A DNA stretch of 59,058 nt from Deltaproteobacteria bacterium. GTDB taxonomy: Bacteria; Myxococcota; JACPTQ01. The stretch is from positions 1-59,058 of the forward strand of contig JACPTQ010000083.1 of the NCBI GenBank assembly GCA_016192705.1, given 5' to 3'. Position 1 is the stretch's first letter, and every line of letters starts with the position of its first letter. The notes below the pieces were generated by a model that was not told the origin of the DNA, made no database searches, and saw only the letters and a list, made by a program, of their open reading frames with translations. Below, piece after piece: positions 10,401 to 19,805 of the stretch. The position numbers were made by a program, and so were the translations under genes.

Positions 10401-11528
10401 ATGGGGTGGAAAGTGCCTCTTGGTGTCGCGCACCCGCTGGCCGTCGTTGTGCCCTGCTTGTTCACGACGCAGGCCCTGGCCTTTAGCCAGCGTTCTCCCA
10501 TTACGCCCATAGGCCACGAGTGGTTGACGGTACAAGCCGCAAAGAACGTGGCGCGCGAGCCGGAATTCCAGGTGCTGAATCCGCCCAAGAACGAAGTGAC
10601 TAAGAGCACGGCGGAGTGCGCCAGCGCGTCATGTCAGTACGATACGAACAGCCACAAGGTGTGGTCCGCTGTGATGGGCCAACGCTGGGTGGACATTATG
10701 GGGTTCAGCGTCTTGTTGCAGGGTATCTGCTTCGACGCTGTCGCGCAGCTTAACGCCGACGTGCAGCTCGATCACTTCCTGGTCGAGCGTGACACCACCA
10801 CGCCGGAGAAACGCCGGGACGCGCTGCGACGTGCCAACGCACGGCTTCGGGCCTACTTTATCTCGGCTGCGGGGGCGACCGACAAGATCCTCTGGTTCGC
10901 CGACGGCGGAGCGGCGACGACGCACCACAAGGCGATCTTCTCGTACTTTGCCTTTGGACGAGCTGTGCACCTCTTTCAAGACGCTTTCAGCCTGGAACAT
11001 GCGGATCGAAGGCCGAGCAACGTTGCTCAAGATAGCTACCGCACCGTTTACGACATCAAGTCGTATGTCTGTACACCCGGAGCAGGTTGGCACCAGCATG
11101 TGGTGGCCGGCGGCCCGCCATCGGTCATGGGCATTCGCGAAGACAGGTACGGAGCACACGGTGACGTGATTTGGTTAACGCCGACCGCCGCAAAGACCGA
11201 AGCGAATCTGAAACCACACGCGGTTGTTGCCCTGCGGGCGACCGAGGACCTCTGGCGGGCGTTCATGCGCGCCCATACGGCCAGGGCGGATCCGGGCAGA
11301 GAGATCGACCGCGTCATTTTGCAATGGATGCAGCCGGCGCCGGGGGGATTTTCGGATGTTCAGCACAACAAGACGCAGGCAGACGGGTGCGCCGCGAGCG
11401 TTCCCTCCGAAGTTGTCATCGAGCGCCAGAGGGCACAGTGCCTAAATCTCACGGGACGCGCGGGACCAGGCGCAAAAATCCCGCCGTTCTCGTGGTTCCG
11501 ACACGGGCAGTTCCCGGCGGTCTTTTGA
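10401..11528 (+). CDS. Exported zinc-dependent phospholipase C / S1-P1-like protein
   Basis: 375 residues with an N-terminal signal peptide (hydrophobic to about 27, ending TTQALAFS). The motif FGRAVHLFQDAFSLEH (His190, Asp194, His200) and the early GHEWLTV resemble the H-x3-D-x5-H zinc-binding helix of the bacterial phospholipase C / S1-P1 nuclease fold. A later KPHAVVALRATEDLW could supply a further ligand. The family call rests on this pattern only; lipase, nuclease or non-enzymatic role is not settled. An excellent GGAGGTGG lies 4 bases before the ATG. It is followed after 11 bases by the giant exported protein, whose ribosome binding site overlaps this stop codon, so the two are almost certainly co-translated. 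Confidence 0.75.
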   Translation: MGWKVPLGVAHPLAVVVPCLFTTQALAFSQRSPITPIGHEWLTVQAAKNVAREPEFQVLNPPKNEVTKSTAECASASCQYDTNSHKVWSAVMGQRWVDIMGFSVLLQGICFDAVAQLNADVQLDHFLVERDTTTPEKRRDALRRANARLRAYFISAAGATDKILWFADGGAATTHHKAIFSYFAFGRAVHLFQDAFSLEHADRRPSNVAQDSYRTVYDIKSYVCTPGAGWHQHVVAGGPPSVMGIREDRYGAHGDVIWLTPTAAKTEANLKPHAVVALRATEDLWRAFMRAHTARADPGREIDRVILQWMQPAPGGFSDVQHNKTQADGCAASVPSEVVIERQRAQCLNLTGRAGPGAKIPPFSWFRHGQFPAVF

Positions 11529-11539
11529 GGAGGTGTGCC

Positions 11540-14500
11540 ATGGGTCTTGGAACGAGAATATCTCGCGGTCTCCTCGCCGTCGTCCTTTCCGTGGCAGCGT
11601 TTGGCTCCGCACGCGCACAGCTGCGCCATAGGATCGATAAGCCGACGGTCACGGCCGTTGTTCCGAACAGCGCGACGGCCGGGACCACGATTAACGTGCT
11701 CATCACCGGGTCGGGATTGACTGGCGCACGGGTCCAATTCGGGACAAGGGGGGTCACGGTCAAGAGCAGGCCCGGTGCGACCGCGTCGAATGTGCCCATT
11801 ACGCTCTTCATCGCGCCCACGACCCCCGCAGGTCGGTGGCCACTCCAGATCGTCACCGCTTTCGGAACGGCAACGGGTTGGTTCACGATAACAAGTAGGC
11901 CGCCGTTAGGTGCCGGCGCAGTACGCCGGCCAGATAGCGGCGCAGTAAAGCGGATCGAGAGCGGCCCAGTAAAACGAACGGTGCCGTCCCTTCCTCCGCT
12001 CGGTACGGCAAAGCGTGTCGTCGTACAGGATTCCGGTTGGACCCGTCAGGTCACAGCCAAAGCACTGCAATCCGCAAAGTTTCGGTTGTCACGCGACATC
12101 ACGGTCGCGTGGCTGGGGCGCGCAGTCAATGTGAGGGCACAACTGGCGGGGGTCCTCCTTAAGTGCAGTGGTGACGCAGTTTTCAGCACGGTTCCGGGCC
12201 TCGGCGAGTCCGTGTCGGTCAAGTCGATTACGGACGAAGACAAGACGGCCGTATTGGCCGGGAAAGCCTTGCCCGGAGAGCCTCCGCCGACCCAGCTTAA
12301 GCAAGAGGAGTTTGATCAATACTGCCCCTTGCTGCCGATCCTCGCCGGTTATGTAGACCACGTCCGCGAAAAGGTCGCAAACCAGAAGCGATTTAGGGGC
12401 CAAGAACCCACTGGGGACGAGTTCGGGGATGCGGTGTTTCAGTATGGCTGTCGTCTCGTCGGTCGTGTGCTCCCAGGATTCGCGCGCATCGTTAAGGTAA
12501 AAATCCCGCTCGTGCCGGGTGCGGACGGGTCGGACGGGTCGGATGAGTGGGACAGAGCGATAGCGAAGCCCGATCTCGACAAGGTCAAATGCGAGGACCC
12601 CGACTACGCTGAGAGCCATAAGAGTGACTGCAAGGCCTCGGCCCAGGTCGTTCTCCCGGCGCTCCAGGCCAAGACGATCGAAGTTGAGCTCTGCTCGGTG
12701 ACGCACCGTCAGCTCGATCGCACGTTGCGGAAGGACATTGGGCTGCTCGTGAGTGCGAAGGGTCTCGTGCGCGTGCCCAAAACCGCCGAAGAGCGGCCGG
12801 AGCAGGTTGTTCCGATTCGGCCGATAAGCGAGACGGTCCCTTGGAGTTCAGATCGGGAGATCGAACAGCTCAAGCAGTCGGCGATTCGCGATGCCAAGTT
12901 GGCCGATGGGACTGCGCTCGACGCGATTCGAAAGATCCATCCACAGGGGCCTTTGGGGGTCTGTCGCCGGTATGGCGGTGTCGAAGTCGTGGCCGGTGAG
13001 GGGGCGCTTCTTTCTGCCACAGGAAGCGTGCAGCCGAACGCGTACGCGCTGCGTCGCGCGGCGATGACCGGCTATGTGTGTAAAACAAGTACAAATGTGT
13101 CTACGTTAATTCATCCCAAACCCGTTGGGGTCAAATCACCACCCTGCCTCGAACCACGTTTCATGCTCATGCAACCCGTCACTCTGGCCCGTCCTTCGAC
13201 GAGTGGGAAGCCAGCTGCGGGTGGCGTCATCAAACCGATTGCCTCGGGCACCGTGACAATGGCGATCGCCAAGGTGCCGTTCCACTGTCGTCCCGACTGG
13301 GACGCGGAGTGCCGACGGGTGTACGAAAAACTGGGAGTGCCCATGGAGGCTATCCTCGGGCCAACAGAGATCGAGTGCGCGGTCCAGGCGCAGGTCAGAG
13401 AGAGCATCGCGATGAACCTTCTTTTCAACAAAGACCTCTCGGTCTTCGATAAGACACAAGAAGGAAACCACCTCGATCAAGTTGTGTTGCGTCTGCTCGG
13501 CTTCTACCGAAAAGCTGGTTACCTGCGGGTCTTTTCCAATGCGATGGCTCATCACGGGGCTAAGATCAAGGTCGATCCAAGCGAAGCCCCGCCGGGGGAC
13601 GCTCAGAACGAAGTGAAGATCCAAAACGACTCTGCGGTCCACCGAAACCGCCGAGAGCTTCTGCGTCGCGCGGTGGACCAGTGGACCGACGGCTATGAGT
13701 ACACGCGAATGACCGACTTTCTCCAACAGTCTTCATCCTTCGGCCAGCTCCTCAAGGCTTTGTACAAGCGCGGCGAGGGCGTGAAGGTGCAGAAATTTTG
13801 GGACGACTGCTCGGAGTTGAATGCGACCTGCGAGAACCCGCAGTGGGAAAAAGAGCGGGAGGCTTGCAAGCGCTGCGCGGAAGCAGCCTTTACGAGCGGC
13901 TGTGCTGGCAAGGGGAAGCCCGACGACTGCGGGGGAGGTCTTCTAACGTACCAGTACCGCTGGTCGGATCCGGGTGTGAAGAAGCAGGCCAACTACAACG
14001 CGATGTACAACACGTTTCGCAACTGGATTCAGACGAAGTTAATCGAAGAGGCGCATATCGAAGATATGTGGGTCGGGCGCCCCCAAGTTAGCAATCAAGA
14101 AATCGCCAAGTTCGTGGTCCTCCAGTACTTCCTCGCGCCCCCCAACGCGGGCGGCGATCGAAGGTTCACGGGTGAGGGGAAGAGGTATCTCGACGCACTT
14201 CCAATTAGCGCGTGGCAGCGGTGCTATCTCTGGACACCAGAGAGGCGTCGATCGGGGAGTCGGCCCACTGAGTTTGAATGCGACAAACCGGACGACGAGA
14301 GAGCAAAGCGACCCGATCCAGAGGCCAATCCGCAGGGGTTCAAGCACTACTTGAATGGGACACCCTGGCACGAAGCACCGCTCTTTAAGCTGGTCTTCGG
14401 TGACCCTCGGTTGGGTGGCCAATTGGTGAGAGACATCCAGGGGGAAATCGCTCGAAAAAAAGCCGCGCGCGACGCGTACTGTAGGAGCGTCAGCCGCACT

Positions 14501-16567
14501 GGGTGGTCGTGCAATATGTCCGATGACGGCGACCCAAACTCCGAAGCGTGTAAGCAGGCGGCCGTGGAAAGACGTAATTGCAAGGATCCGAATTACCTCC
14601 TTGCTGCTGCGGACGCCCGGATCGCGGCGGTCACCGGAGAGGCAAGTAGCGACACCGCGCAGTTGGGCATCGAAGGCGACTCTCCGCTCAAGGAGGCGGG
14701 CGGCGCGATTCAATCAGGGATTATGCCCATTGTCGGAAAGCTGCTTGGGCTGGTGCTTAAGGCAGAAGGCATGGCCGAGACCATGAAGATGCTGGCGCGG
14801 GCGGCCGGTCTCACGCCCGAACAGGCGGTCGACTGCGAAGATCCGGAATACCGCCGCGAGCAGATGAAGCTCCCGAAGGCCGAGGACAACAAACGCGGCT
14901 GTTTGCTTAAGGTCTTTGCAAAAAACTTCAGCGGTGCTCTCGAATCGATCGTTATCATGCTCGGAAACAAGCTCGTCGATTGGGCGGTCGACGCACTCCG
15001 CGCTCTGCTGCAGGGCGTAAAAACGGCGATCATCACCGTTGCTGGCTCGGTCCCGTTTGCCGGCGGCTTTCTGGCGGCGCTCGTCGACATCGCGTGGGAG
15101 CTGCTCATGAACTATGGCGCCAAAACCCTTCTGAAGGCACTCGTTGTGACCCAGCTACCGAAATGGCTCAAAATCAAAGAGCTCGCGCGGCTCCCGTTCG
15201 AAGAGGTGATCCAAATCCCTGTCGTCAACGTTGTGTCGGGAATCATCATCGAGCTCATCGAGGCGGCCGTGCAGTACGGAAGCCAGAACTGGACTGCGAT
15301 CGGCTTCGCAAGTGTCCTGACCGCGGCGCAGAGGCTCTTGGCGGACGCGCGAGAGTTCTTCTGGGTCCGGGTTCTCGCGGTGGCACGGAAGGAGATGGCC
15401 AAAGAGCAACCCAAGGAACAGATTGTCGAGCAACTGCGTGAGCTGGTCGCTGGGATGGTGGAGGGCTTTGCGGAGGCGGTGCGGCAGCGTCTCGATCCGC
15501 GGCTGCGTGAGGCGTTCGGCAAATCGGTCGCTCGAATTAAGGAGTACGTACGCAACTCCGAAAAACTGGAAGACCTGAAGAAATGCTTTACGACAACCCC
15601 CGTTACATGCATGACAAATCTCTTTAAGGACACGCTGGGGCCCGCGGTTCTCGCGATCGTTGTGGCCTACGTGCAAATGCCGAGCTGGGTGAAGGAGCTG
15701 CTCATTGCGCTGGCCACGGAACTCGAATCGCCTGCAATCGCGGCCCGCAGCCGTGAGGCGATTCTTGGGATTATCGCAAACGCGGTGAAGCAGTTCCTGC
15801 CAGACCTCACAGAGCGGGTTCTTGGGAGCGGCGAAGGCGCAAGCGCCAAGGAATTCGTAAACGGTTTACGAGCCGGTGTCGTTCGGGCCTTGCAGAGCCC
15901 CACAGCGCTCCACGCGGCCACAGAGCCCGCCGCACTCTTTGACGCTTTGTGCGAAAAGCTCAAGACATTTCTCAACGCTGAAGTGGACGTAGTTTTTGCT
16001 GGTCTCGCGGAGAAGGAGACGATTAAGACGGGCCTTTCGAATCTCTTCAACATCCTGCGCTCGAGGCGGTGGGACTCAGCCACCGCTGAGAACGCCAAGA
16101 CAGCGCTCGCGCTTTCTTCCGGACCGATTGTTCAGTCGATTCGGTCCGCGGCAATTCGGAACCTCATCGGCGGGGCGATCGACGTGTTAAACGATCTCCT
16201 GTCGGGGCAAGCGCCCACGCAGCCCTTGAATCCAACCGACGTCGTGAACAAGCTCTTGACCGGACCGATCAAGGATTTCATACGTGAGCTCTTGCCAATC
16301 CCGGGTGGCGATGTCGTATGGGTTACGCTTCGCGACAAGCTCCTAGACGGTGTTACCGACCTTCCCTCTTTGTCAGCGCTCGTAAATACCTTTGCGAACA
16401 ACCGTCCCGAAAATCGCGATGCAATAAAGGCGAGAGTCGGTAAGCTGGTCGACGGGCTGCTCCGGGGAATGACCGACAAAGTGGAGAGCCGCGCCCTCAA
16501 GGCAGTTGTCAATGCCGCAGCAGACTCGCTCAAGACATACATCATGAACCCCCAAGACTCCCGGTGA
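11540..16567 (+). CDS. Giant exported protein with N-terminal IPT/TIG domain (1675 aa)
   Basis: Start chosen at the ATG with GAGGAGGTG just upstream; the frame is open further 5' but that part overlaps the previous gene. Residues 1-29 form a signal peptide ending SARAQ. Residues about 35-115 read as an IPT/TIG immunoglobulin-like domain (VTAVVPNSATAGTTINVLI, ITGSGL). A Ser/Arg/Pro linker with short repeats follows (SGAVKR, SGPVKR). The middle part is rich in cysteines and acidic residues (for example NATCENPQWE, CKRCAEAAF). The C-terminal third is almost entirely helical, with a hydrophobic stretch near VAGSVPFAGGFLAALVDIAW. I recognise no catalytic domain. Likely periplasmic or secreted and working with the co-transcribed PLC-like protein. 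It could be a toxin-like or structural protein; nothing here decides it. Confidence 0.85.
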   Translation: MGLGTRISRGLLAVVLSVAAFGSARAQLRHRIDKPTVTAVVPNSATAGTTINVLITGSGLTGARVQFGTRGVTVKSRPGATASNVPITLFIAPTTPAGRWPLQIVTAFGTATGWFTITSRPPLGAGAVRRPDSGAVKRIESGPVKRTVPSLPPLGTAKRVVVQDSGWTRQVTAKALQSAKFRLSRDITVAWLGRAVNVRAQLAGVLLKCSGDAVFSTVPGLGESVSVKSITDEDKTAVLAGKALPGEPPPTQLKQEEFDQYCPLLPILAGYVDHVREKVANQKRFRGQEPTGDEFGDAVFQYGCRLVGRVLPGFARIVKVKIPLVPGADGSDGSDEWDRAIAKPDLDKVKCEDPDYAESHKSDCKASAQVVLPALQAKTIEVELCSVTHRQLDRTLRKDIGLLVSAKGLVRVPKTAEERPEQVVPIRPISETVPWSSDREIEQLKQSAIRDAKLADGTALDAIRKIHPQGPLGVCRRYGGVEVVAGEGALLSATGSVQPNAYALRRAAMTGYVCKTSTNVSTLIHPKPVGVKSPPCLEPRFMLMQPVTLARPSTSGKPAAGGVIKPIASGTVTMAIAKVPFHCRPDWDAECRRVYEKLGVPMEAILGPTEIECAVQAQVRESIAMNLLFNKDLSVFDKTQEGNHLDQVVLRLLGFYRKAGYLRVFSNAMAHHGAKIKVDPSEAPPGDAQNEVKIQNDSAVHRNRRELLRRAVDQWTDGYEYTRMTDFLQQSSSFGQLLKALYKRGEGVKVQKFWDDCSELNATCENPQWEKEREACKRCAEAAFTSGCAGKGKPDDCGGGLLTYQYRWSDPGVKKQANYNAMYNTFRNWIQTKLIEEAHIEDMWVGRPQVSNQEIAKFVVLQYFLAPPNAGGDRRFTGEGKRYLDALPISAWQRCYLWTPERRRSGSRPTEFECDKPDDERAKRPDPEANPQGFKHYLNGTPWHEAPLFKLVFGDPRLGGQLVRDIQGEIARKKAARDAYCRSVSRTGWSCNMSDDGDPNSEACKQAAVERRNCKDPNYLLAAADARIAAVTGEASSDTAQLGIEGDSPLKEAGGAIQSGIMPIVGKLLGLVLKAEGMAETMKMLARAAGLTPEQAVDCEDPEYRREQMKLPKAEDNKRGCLLKVFAKNFSGALESIVIMLGNKLVDWAVDALRALLQGVKTAIITVAGSVPFAGGFLAALVDIAWELLMNYGAKTLLKALVVTQLPKWLKIKELARLPFEEVIQIPVVNVVSGIIIELIEAAVQYGSQNWTAIGFASVLTAAQRLLADAREFFWVRVLAVARKEMAKEQPKEQIVEQLRELVAGMVEGFAEAVRQRLDPRLREAFGKSVARIKEYVRNSEKLEDLKKCFTTTPVTCMTNLFKDTLGPAVLAIVVAYVQMPSWVKELLIALATELESPAIAARSREAILGIIANAVKQFLPDLTERVLGSGEGASAKEFVNGLRAGVVRALQSPTALHAATEPAALFDALCEKLKTFLNAEVDVVFAGLAEKETIKTGLSNLFNILRSRRWDSATAENAKTALALSSGPIVQSIRSAAIRNLIGGAIDVLNDLLSGQAPTQPLNPTDVVNKLLTGPIKDFIRELLPIPGGDVVWVTLRDKLLDGVTDLPSLSALVNTFANNRPENRDAIKARVGKLVDGLLRGMTDKVESRALKAVVNAAADSLKTYIMNPQDSR

Positions 16568-16585
16568 AGTTGTCGACAGCTTTAG

Positions 16586-16607
16586 AAAATGAATGGTCAT
16601 TCATTTT
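16586..16607. promoter_or_regulatory. Perfect 22-bp palindrome, likely operator
   Basis: Arms AAAATGAATG and CATTCATTTT separated by GT, with no mismatch. Palindromes of the ATGAATG-NN-CATTCAT kind are typical targets of TetR-family repressors. It lies 26 bases upstream of an extended -10-like TGCAATAAT (16631-16638) and about 50 bases before the MoxR start. No TetR gene is in this window. As a terminator for the upstream gene it would be very AT-rich, so an operator is the better reading. Confidence 0.6.
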
Positions 16608-16659
16608 TTCCTGTTCGTCGACGGAAGCGTGCAATAATGCGGTCAAGAGAGGTGACGAG

Positions 16660-17496
16660 ATGACGGAGTTTCAAAGGTTTACAGGAACGCTGCGATACAT
16701 CGCGGACGACGGACTTGCCGCGGCGGTTAATGCGGCCGTTGCGCTCGAGCGGCCGCTCCTTGTGAAGGGCGAGCCGGGAACCGGCAAGACGTTGCTCGCA
16801 CAAGCGGTCGCGGACGCGCTCGCGTTGCCGCTCATAACGTGGCACATCAAATCGACCACAAAGGCGGTCGAGGGACTTTACACGTACGATGTCGTCGCAC
16901 GCTTGAACGACGCGCGCTTTGGGGGCAGCGATGTGTCGAATATTCGCAAGTACATTCGCCTCGGCCCTCTCGGTCGCGCGCTCACGTCGGATGGGCCGGT
17001 CGTCCTCCTCATCGACGAGGTGGACAAAGCCGACCTCGAATTTCCCAACGACCTTCTGCGCGAACTCGACGAAATGAAGTTTTTCATTCCCGAGCTTGAT
17101 GAGACGTACACGGCGCAGCATCGCCCCATTGTTCTCATCACATCAAACGCTGAGAAAGAGTTGCCCGACGCGTTCTTGCGGCGTTGTGTTTTTCATTACA
17201 TCGCGTTCCCCGACCGCGAGCGCTTGAAGCGCATCGTGCGCGTCCATCACCCCGATCTCGACGACAAGCTCGTCGACGCCGCAATCGACCGCTTCGCGCG
17301 GCTCCGCGGACAAGATGGGCTCCGCAAACGTCCGTCGACGTCGGAGCTTCTCGATTGGCTTGTGGTGCTTGCGCGCGCCGGTGTTCGCGCGGAGGAGGTC
17401 GCCGAGGCGCTCAAGAACATTCCGTTTGCGGGTGTCTTGCTCAAGGATTCAGACGACGTCGAAGCCGCGGGGCGAACGCGTCCGCGCGGGTATTGA
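16660..17496 (+). CDS. MoxR-type AAA+ ATPase
   Basis: 278 residues. Walker A GEPGTGKT, Walker B VVLLIDEVDKA, sensor-1 region VLITSNAEKELPDAF and the arginine-finger region FLRRCVFHYIAF are all visible. MoxR ATPases act with VWA proteins as chaperones that load metals or mature protein complexes. The ATG is chosen because AGAGAGGTG lies about 9 bases upstream; the frame is open further 5' but crosses the palindrome. The next gene, 11 bases downstream, is the expected VWA partner. Likely under control of the palindrome at 16586-16607. Confidence 0.93.
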   Translation: MTEFQRFTGTLRYIADDGLAAAVNAAVALERPLLVKGEPGTGKTLLAQAVADALALPLITWHIKSTTKAVEGLYTYDVVARLNDARFGGSDVSNIRKYIRLGPLGRALTSDGPVVLLIDEVDKADLEFPNDLLRELDEMKFFIPELDETYTAQHRPIVLITSNAEKELPDAFLRRCVFHYIAFPDRERLKRIVRVHHPDLDDKLVDAAIDRFARLRGQDGLRKRPSTSELLDWLVVLARAGVRAEEVAEALKNIPFAGVLLKDSDDVEAAGRTRPRGY

Positions 17497-17507
17497 GGCG
17501 AAGAAAA

Positions 17508-18719
17508 GTGTTTGAGGAGCTGTTGGCGAATTTGCGGGCGCAGGGGGTGAAGGTCGGCGTGTCCGAGTGGCTCCTTTTTCTTGACGCGTTGAAACGGGGG
17601 CTCGCGACCGATGCGCGCAGCCTTTACGAGCTCGGGCGCGCGGTGCTTATTCATTCGGAGAGCGATTACGACGCGTACGACCTCGCTTATCACGCGACGT
17701 TCGCGGGGATCGCGATCGACCCGGATCTCTTCAAGTCGCTGTGGGCGTGGCTTGAGAATCCTGTCGCCGCAAAGCTTGACGCGATGGGCGTTCACAACTT
17801 CGCGAACGCAGACGATTTGCTCGACGCGTTTCGAAAAACGCTCGCGGCGCAAAACGAGCGCCACGACGGCGGAAATCGCTGGGTCGGAACGGGAGGCACA
17901 TCACCGTTTGGTGCGGGCGGCCGCGCAAACCAGGGTGTGAAAGTCGGCGGAACCACAGGCAACCGGAGCGCGGTCCAAGTCGCGAGCGAGGGCGTGTGGA
18001 AGAACTACCGCACGGACCAACCCCTCGGCGTCCGCGATTTCAAAGTGGCGCTGAAGGCGCTTCGCCACATCGCGCGCGAAGGCGACGAGGTGCTCGACCT
18101 TGACGCGACCATCGCCGCGACGGCTCAGAACGGCGGCGAGATCGACCTGGTCTTCCACAAGGCGCGCGCAAACCGCGTCCGCGTCGTGCTCTTCATGGAT
18201 TCCGGCGGCTCGATGGATCCATACGAAGACCTCGTGTCGCGGCTCTTTTCCGCGGCCGTCGGAATGAAAACGTTTAAAACTTTCGAGCATTATTACTTCC
18301 ACAACTGCGTCTATCGTTTTCTCTGGCGCGATTACGCGAACGGCGACCGTGTCACCACGAACGACGTCCTTCGACGGCTAACGCCCGAGCATCGCGTCAT
18401 CATCGTCGGCGATGCGTCGATGGCGCCAACCGAACTCTTTAGTTCGACGTCATCGTTCGGGCGCGTCTCGGGCGACGGACTCCGGCCCGGCATCGACAAC
18501 CTGCGTGCGATCGCGTCGCGCTGCCCGGCCAGCGTCTGGCTCAACCCCGACCCGCCGCGCGCGTGGATTCACCCAACCGTGTCAGCGATCGGCGATATCT
18601 TCCCGATGTTCCCGCTCACCGTGAAGGGACTTTCCAACGCGATTCGATTCCTGCGCGCACCAAAATCTGGCGCCCTCGCACGCCGTGGCTCCCGCGTCGC
18701 GATTGGTGTTGCCGGATGA
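17508..18719 (+). CDS. VWA domain protein, CoxE-like partner of MoxR
   Basis: 403 residues, GTG start with GAGG about 10 bases upstream. The N-terminal half is a helical domain (FEELLANLRAQGVKVGVSEW) followed by a Gly-rich linker. The C-terminal half is a von Willebrand A domain with MIDAS motif DSGGSM, a following RLFSAAVGMKTFKTFEHYYFHN, and a DASM motif. This matches the CoxE/YehP-like proteins encoded next to MoxR ATPases. The pair is probably a metal-dependent chaperone for an enzyme encoded elsewhere; no client gene is adjacent. The stop codon lies 2 bases before the MITE-like element. Confidence 0.9.
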   Translation: MFEELLANLRAQGVKVGVSEWLLFLDALKRGLATDARSLYELGRAVLIHSESDYDAYDLAYHATFAGIAIDPDLFKSLWAWLENPVAAKLDAMGVHNFANADDLLDAFRKTLAAQNERHDGGNRWVGTGGTSPFGAGGRANQGVKVGGTTGNRSAVQVASEGVWKNYRTDQPLGVRDFKVALKALRHIAREGDEVLDLDATIAATAQNGGEIDLVFHKARANRVRVVLFMDSGGSMDPYEDLVSRLFSAAVGMKTFKTFEHYYFHNCVYRFLWRDYANGDRVTTNDVLRRLTPEHRVIIVGDASMAPTELFSSTSSFGRVSGDGLRPGIDNLRAIASRCPASVWLNPDPPRAWIHPTVSAIGDIFPMFPLTVKGLSNAIRFLRAPKSGALARRGSRVAIGVAG

Positions 18720-18721
18720 TC

Positions 18722-18938
18722 TAACAGGGTGCGGAAAAACCCTCGCCGCGCGCTCCGGTTGGCTCCGCAGCTCGGCGCTCGCAGACCTTTGGGTCTGCTC
18801 GCTCTTCGGGCGTTTCCATAAGCCAGCGGAAACCCACGCGTTTCAGATGCGCCCTCAGAGTCGCTGCTGCACCAACCGAGCGTGCGGGCGTTTTAGTCAC
18901 CCCTCACGGGCTTAAAGTGGTTTTTCAGCAACCTGTTA
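18722..18938. mobile_element. MITE-like element with 20-bp terminal inverted repeats
   Basis: Left end TAACAGGGTGCGGAAAAACC (18722-18741) and right end GGTTTTTCAGCAACCTGTTA (18919-18938) are inverted repeats, 18 of 20 identical. Both outer edges carry TA, as expected for duplication of a TA target. The 213-bp interior holds no open frame with a recognisable product. The right edge supplies the TAA stop of the convergent TPR gene. If one TA and the interior are removed, the TPR gene still stops at once (TAG), one base from the VWA stop. The element therefore appears to have landed precisely between two convergent stop codons. Confidence 0.75.
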
Positions 18939-19805
18939 AATGTTCGATAAATTTTGCTGCGCTGTCTCGTTCGTCGGGTCGTCACGAAGAACATGCTCAA
19001 AGACCTCGCGCGCCTCGTCTTCATTTCCCATCTTGAGGTACGTGACGCCCACCATCGCCCGCGCATCGGCGTAGTGTGGGTCGATCGCAAGCGCCTTCTC
19101 ATACGCCGCGATCGCCTCCGCGTACGCCGCCCGCAGCGACAAATGAACATCACCCAGAACTTTGTAAGCGCCTTCATTCTGCGGATTCAGCTCGATCGAA
19201 CGAAGCGCCGTCTTGAGCGCGCGCGACGCGATGTCATCGACAATCGCGCCTTCGACACTGACGCCCTCATCAACCCACAGCGCCGCGAGGTTCATGTGCG
19301 CGGCGGCATCCTCCGGCTCGAGCGCAATGACGGTTCGAAGCGCGATTTTCGCGTCGCAGAGTGCAACTTCCGCTTCTCGCATACCCCCACGCACGGCCGC
19401 GAGCGCTTCCCAACGGCGATGCGCGAGCGCCGCACGTCGCCGATGCGCCTCAGCGTCCTCTGGGCAATGGTCGAGATACCGCAGATATTCCGCCTCGGCT
19501 TCCGCGTACGCATCGACCTCTTCGAGCCCTTTCGCTATCGCAAACCGTTCAAACCAAGGTAAATCCTTGCGATCGCGAATATCGCCGTACACCGCGAGCG
19601 CCTCATCGCGCCGGAGCCCAAGAACCGCCGAGCGATAGAGGCCAAGCCGCGGCCGAAGCGCCTTCGGCTCAAGCTCAATGACGCGGCGATAACACTGCAT
19701 CGCGACGTCGACTTTGCGCGCGGCCAGCGCCTCGTCGGCTGCCTTGATGAGCCGCATCGCTTCGGAGGGAGAAAGCGCGACATCAGCGCCACGACTAGGA
19801 TTCAC
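18936..19805 (-). CDS. Tetratricopeptide repeat protein
   Basis: 289 residues, cytosolic, without signal peptide. Helical TPR units are clear: AMQCYRRVIELEPKALRPRL, an AEYLRYLDHCPEDAEAHRRR unit, ALRSIELNPQNEGAYKVLG, AIAAYEKALAIDPHYADAR and AREVFEHVLRDDPTNETAQ. A scaffold for protein-protein contacts; partner unknown. The GTG start overlaps the stop of the upstream TPR gene (GTGA), so the two are translationally coupled and may work together. The stop codon is contributed by the edge of the MITE-like element. Confidence 0.85.
   Translation of the reverse strand: MNPSRGADVALSPSEAMRLIKAADEALAARKVDVAMQCYRRVIELEPKALRPRLGLYRSAVLGLRRDEALAVYGDIRDRKDLPWFERFAIAKGLEEVDAYAEAEAEYLRYLDHCPEDAEAHRRRAALAHRRWEALAAVRGGMREAEVALCDAKIALRTVIALEPEDAAAHMNLAALWVDEGVSVEGAIVDDIASRALKTALRSIELNPQNEGAYKVLGDVHLSLRAAYAEAIAAYEKALAIDPHYADARAMVGVTYLKMGNEDEAREVFEHVLRDDPTNETAQQNLSNI

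Noticed and set aside
11171-11539. Upstream extension of the giant exported protein by 123 codons
   Set aside because: It overlaps the PLC-like gene in another frame, and the strong GAGGAGGTG plus a proper signal peptide fix the start at 11540.
18720-18935. Small protein gene between the VWA and TPR genes
   Set aside because: A short open frame exists, but the region is bounded by terminal inverted repeats and has no ribosome binding site or protein-like composition.
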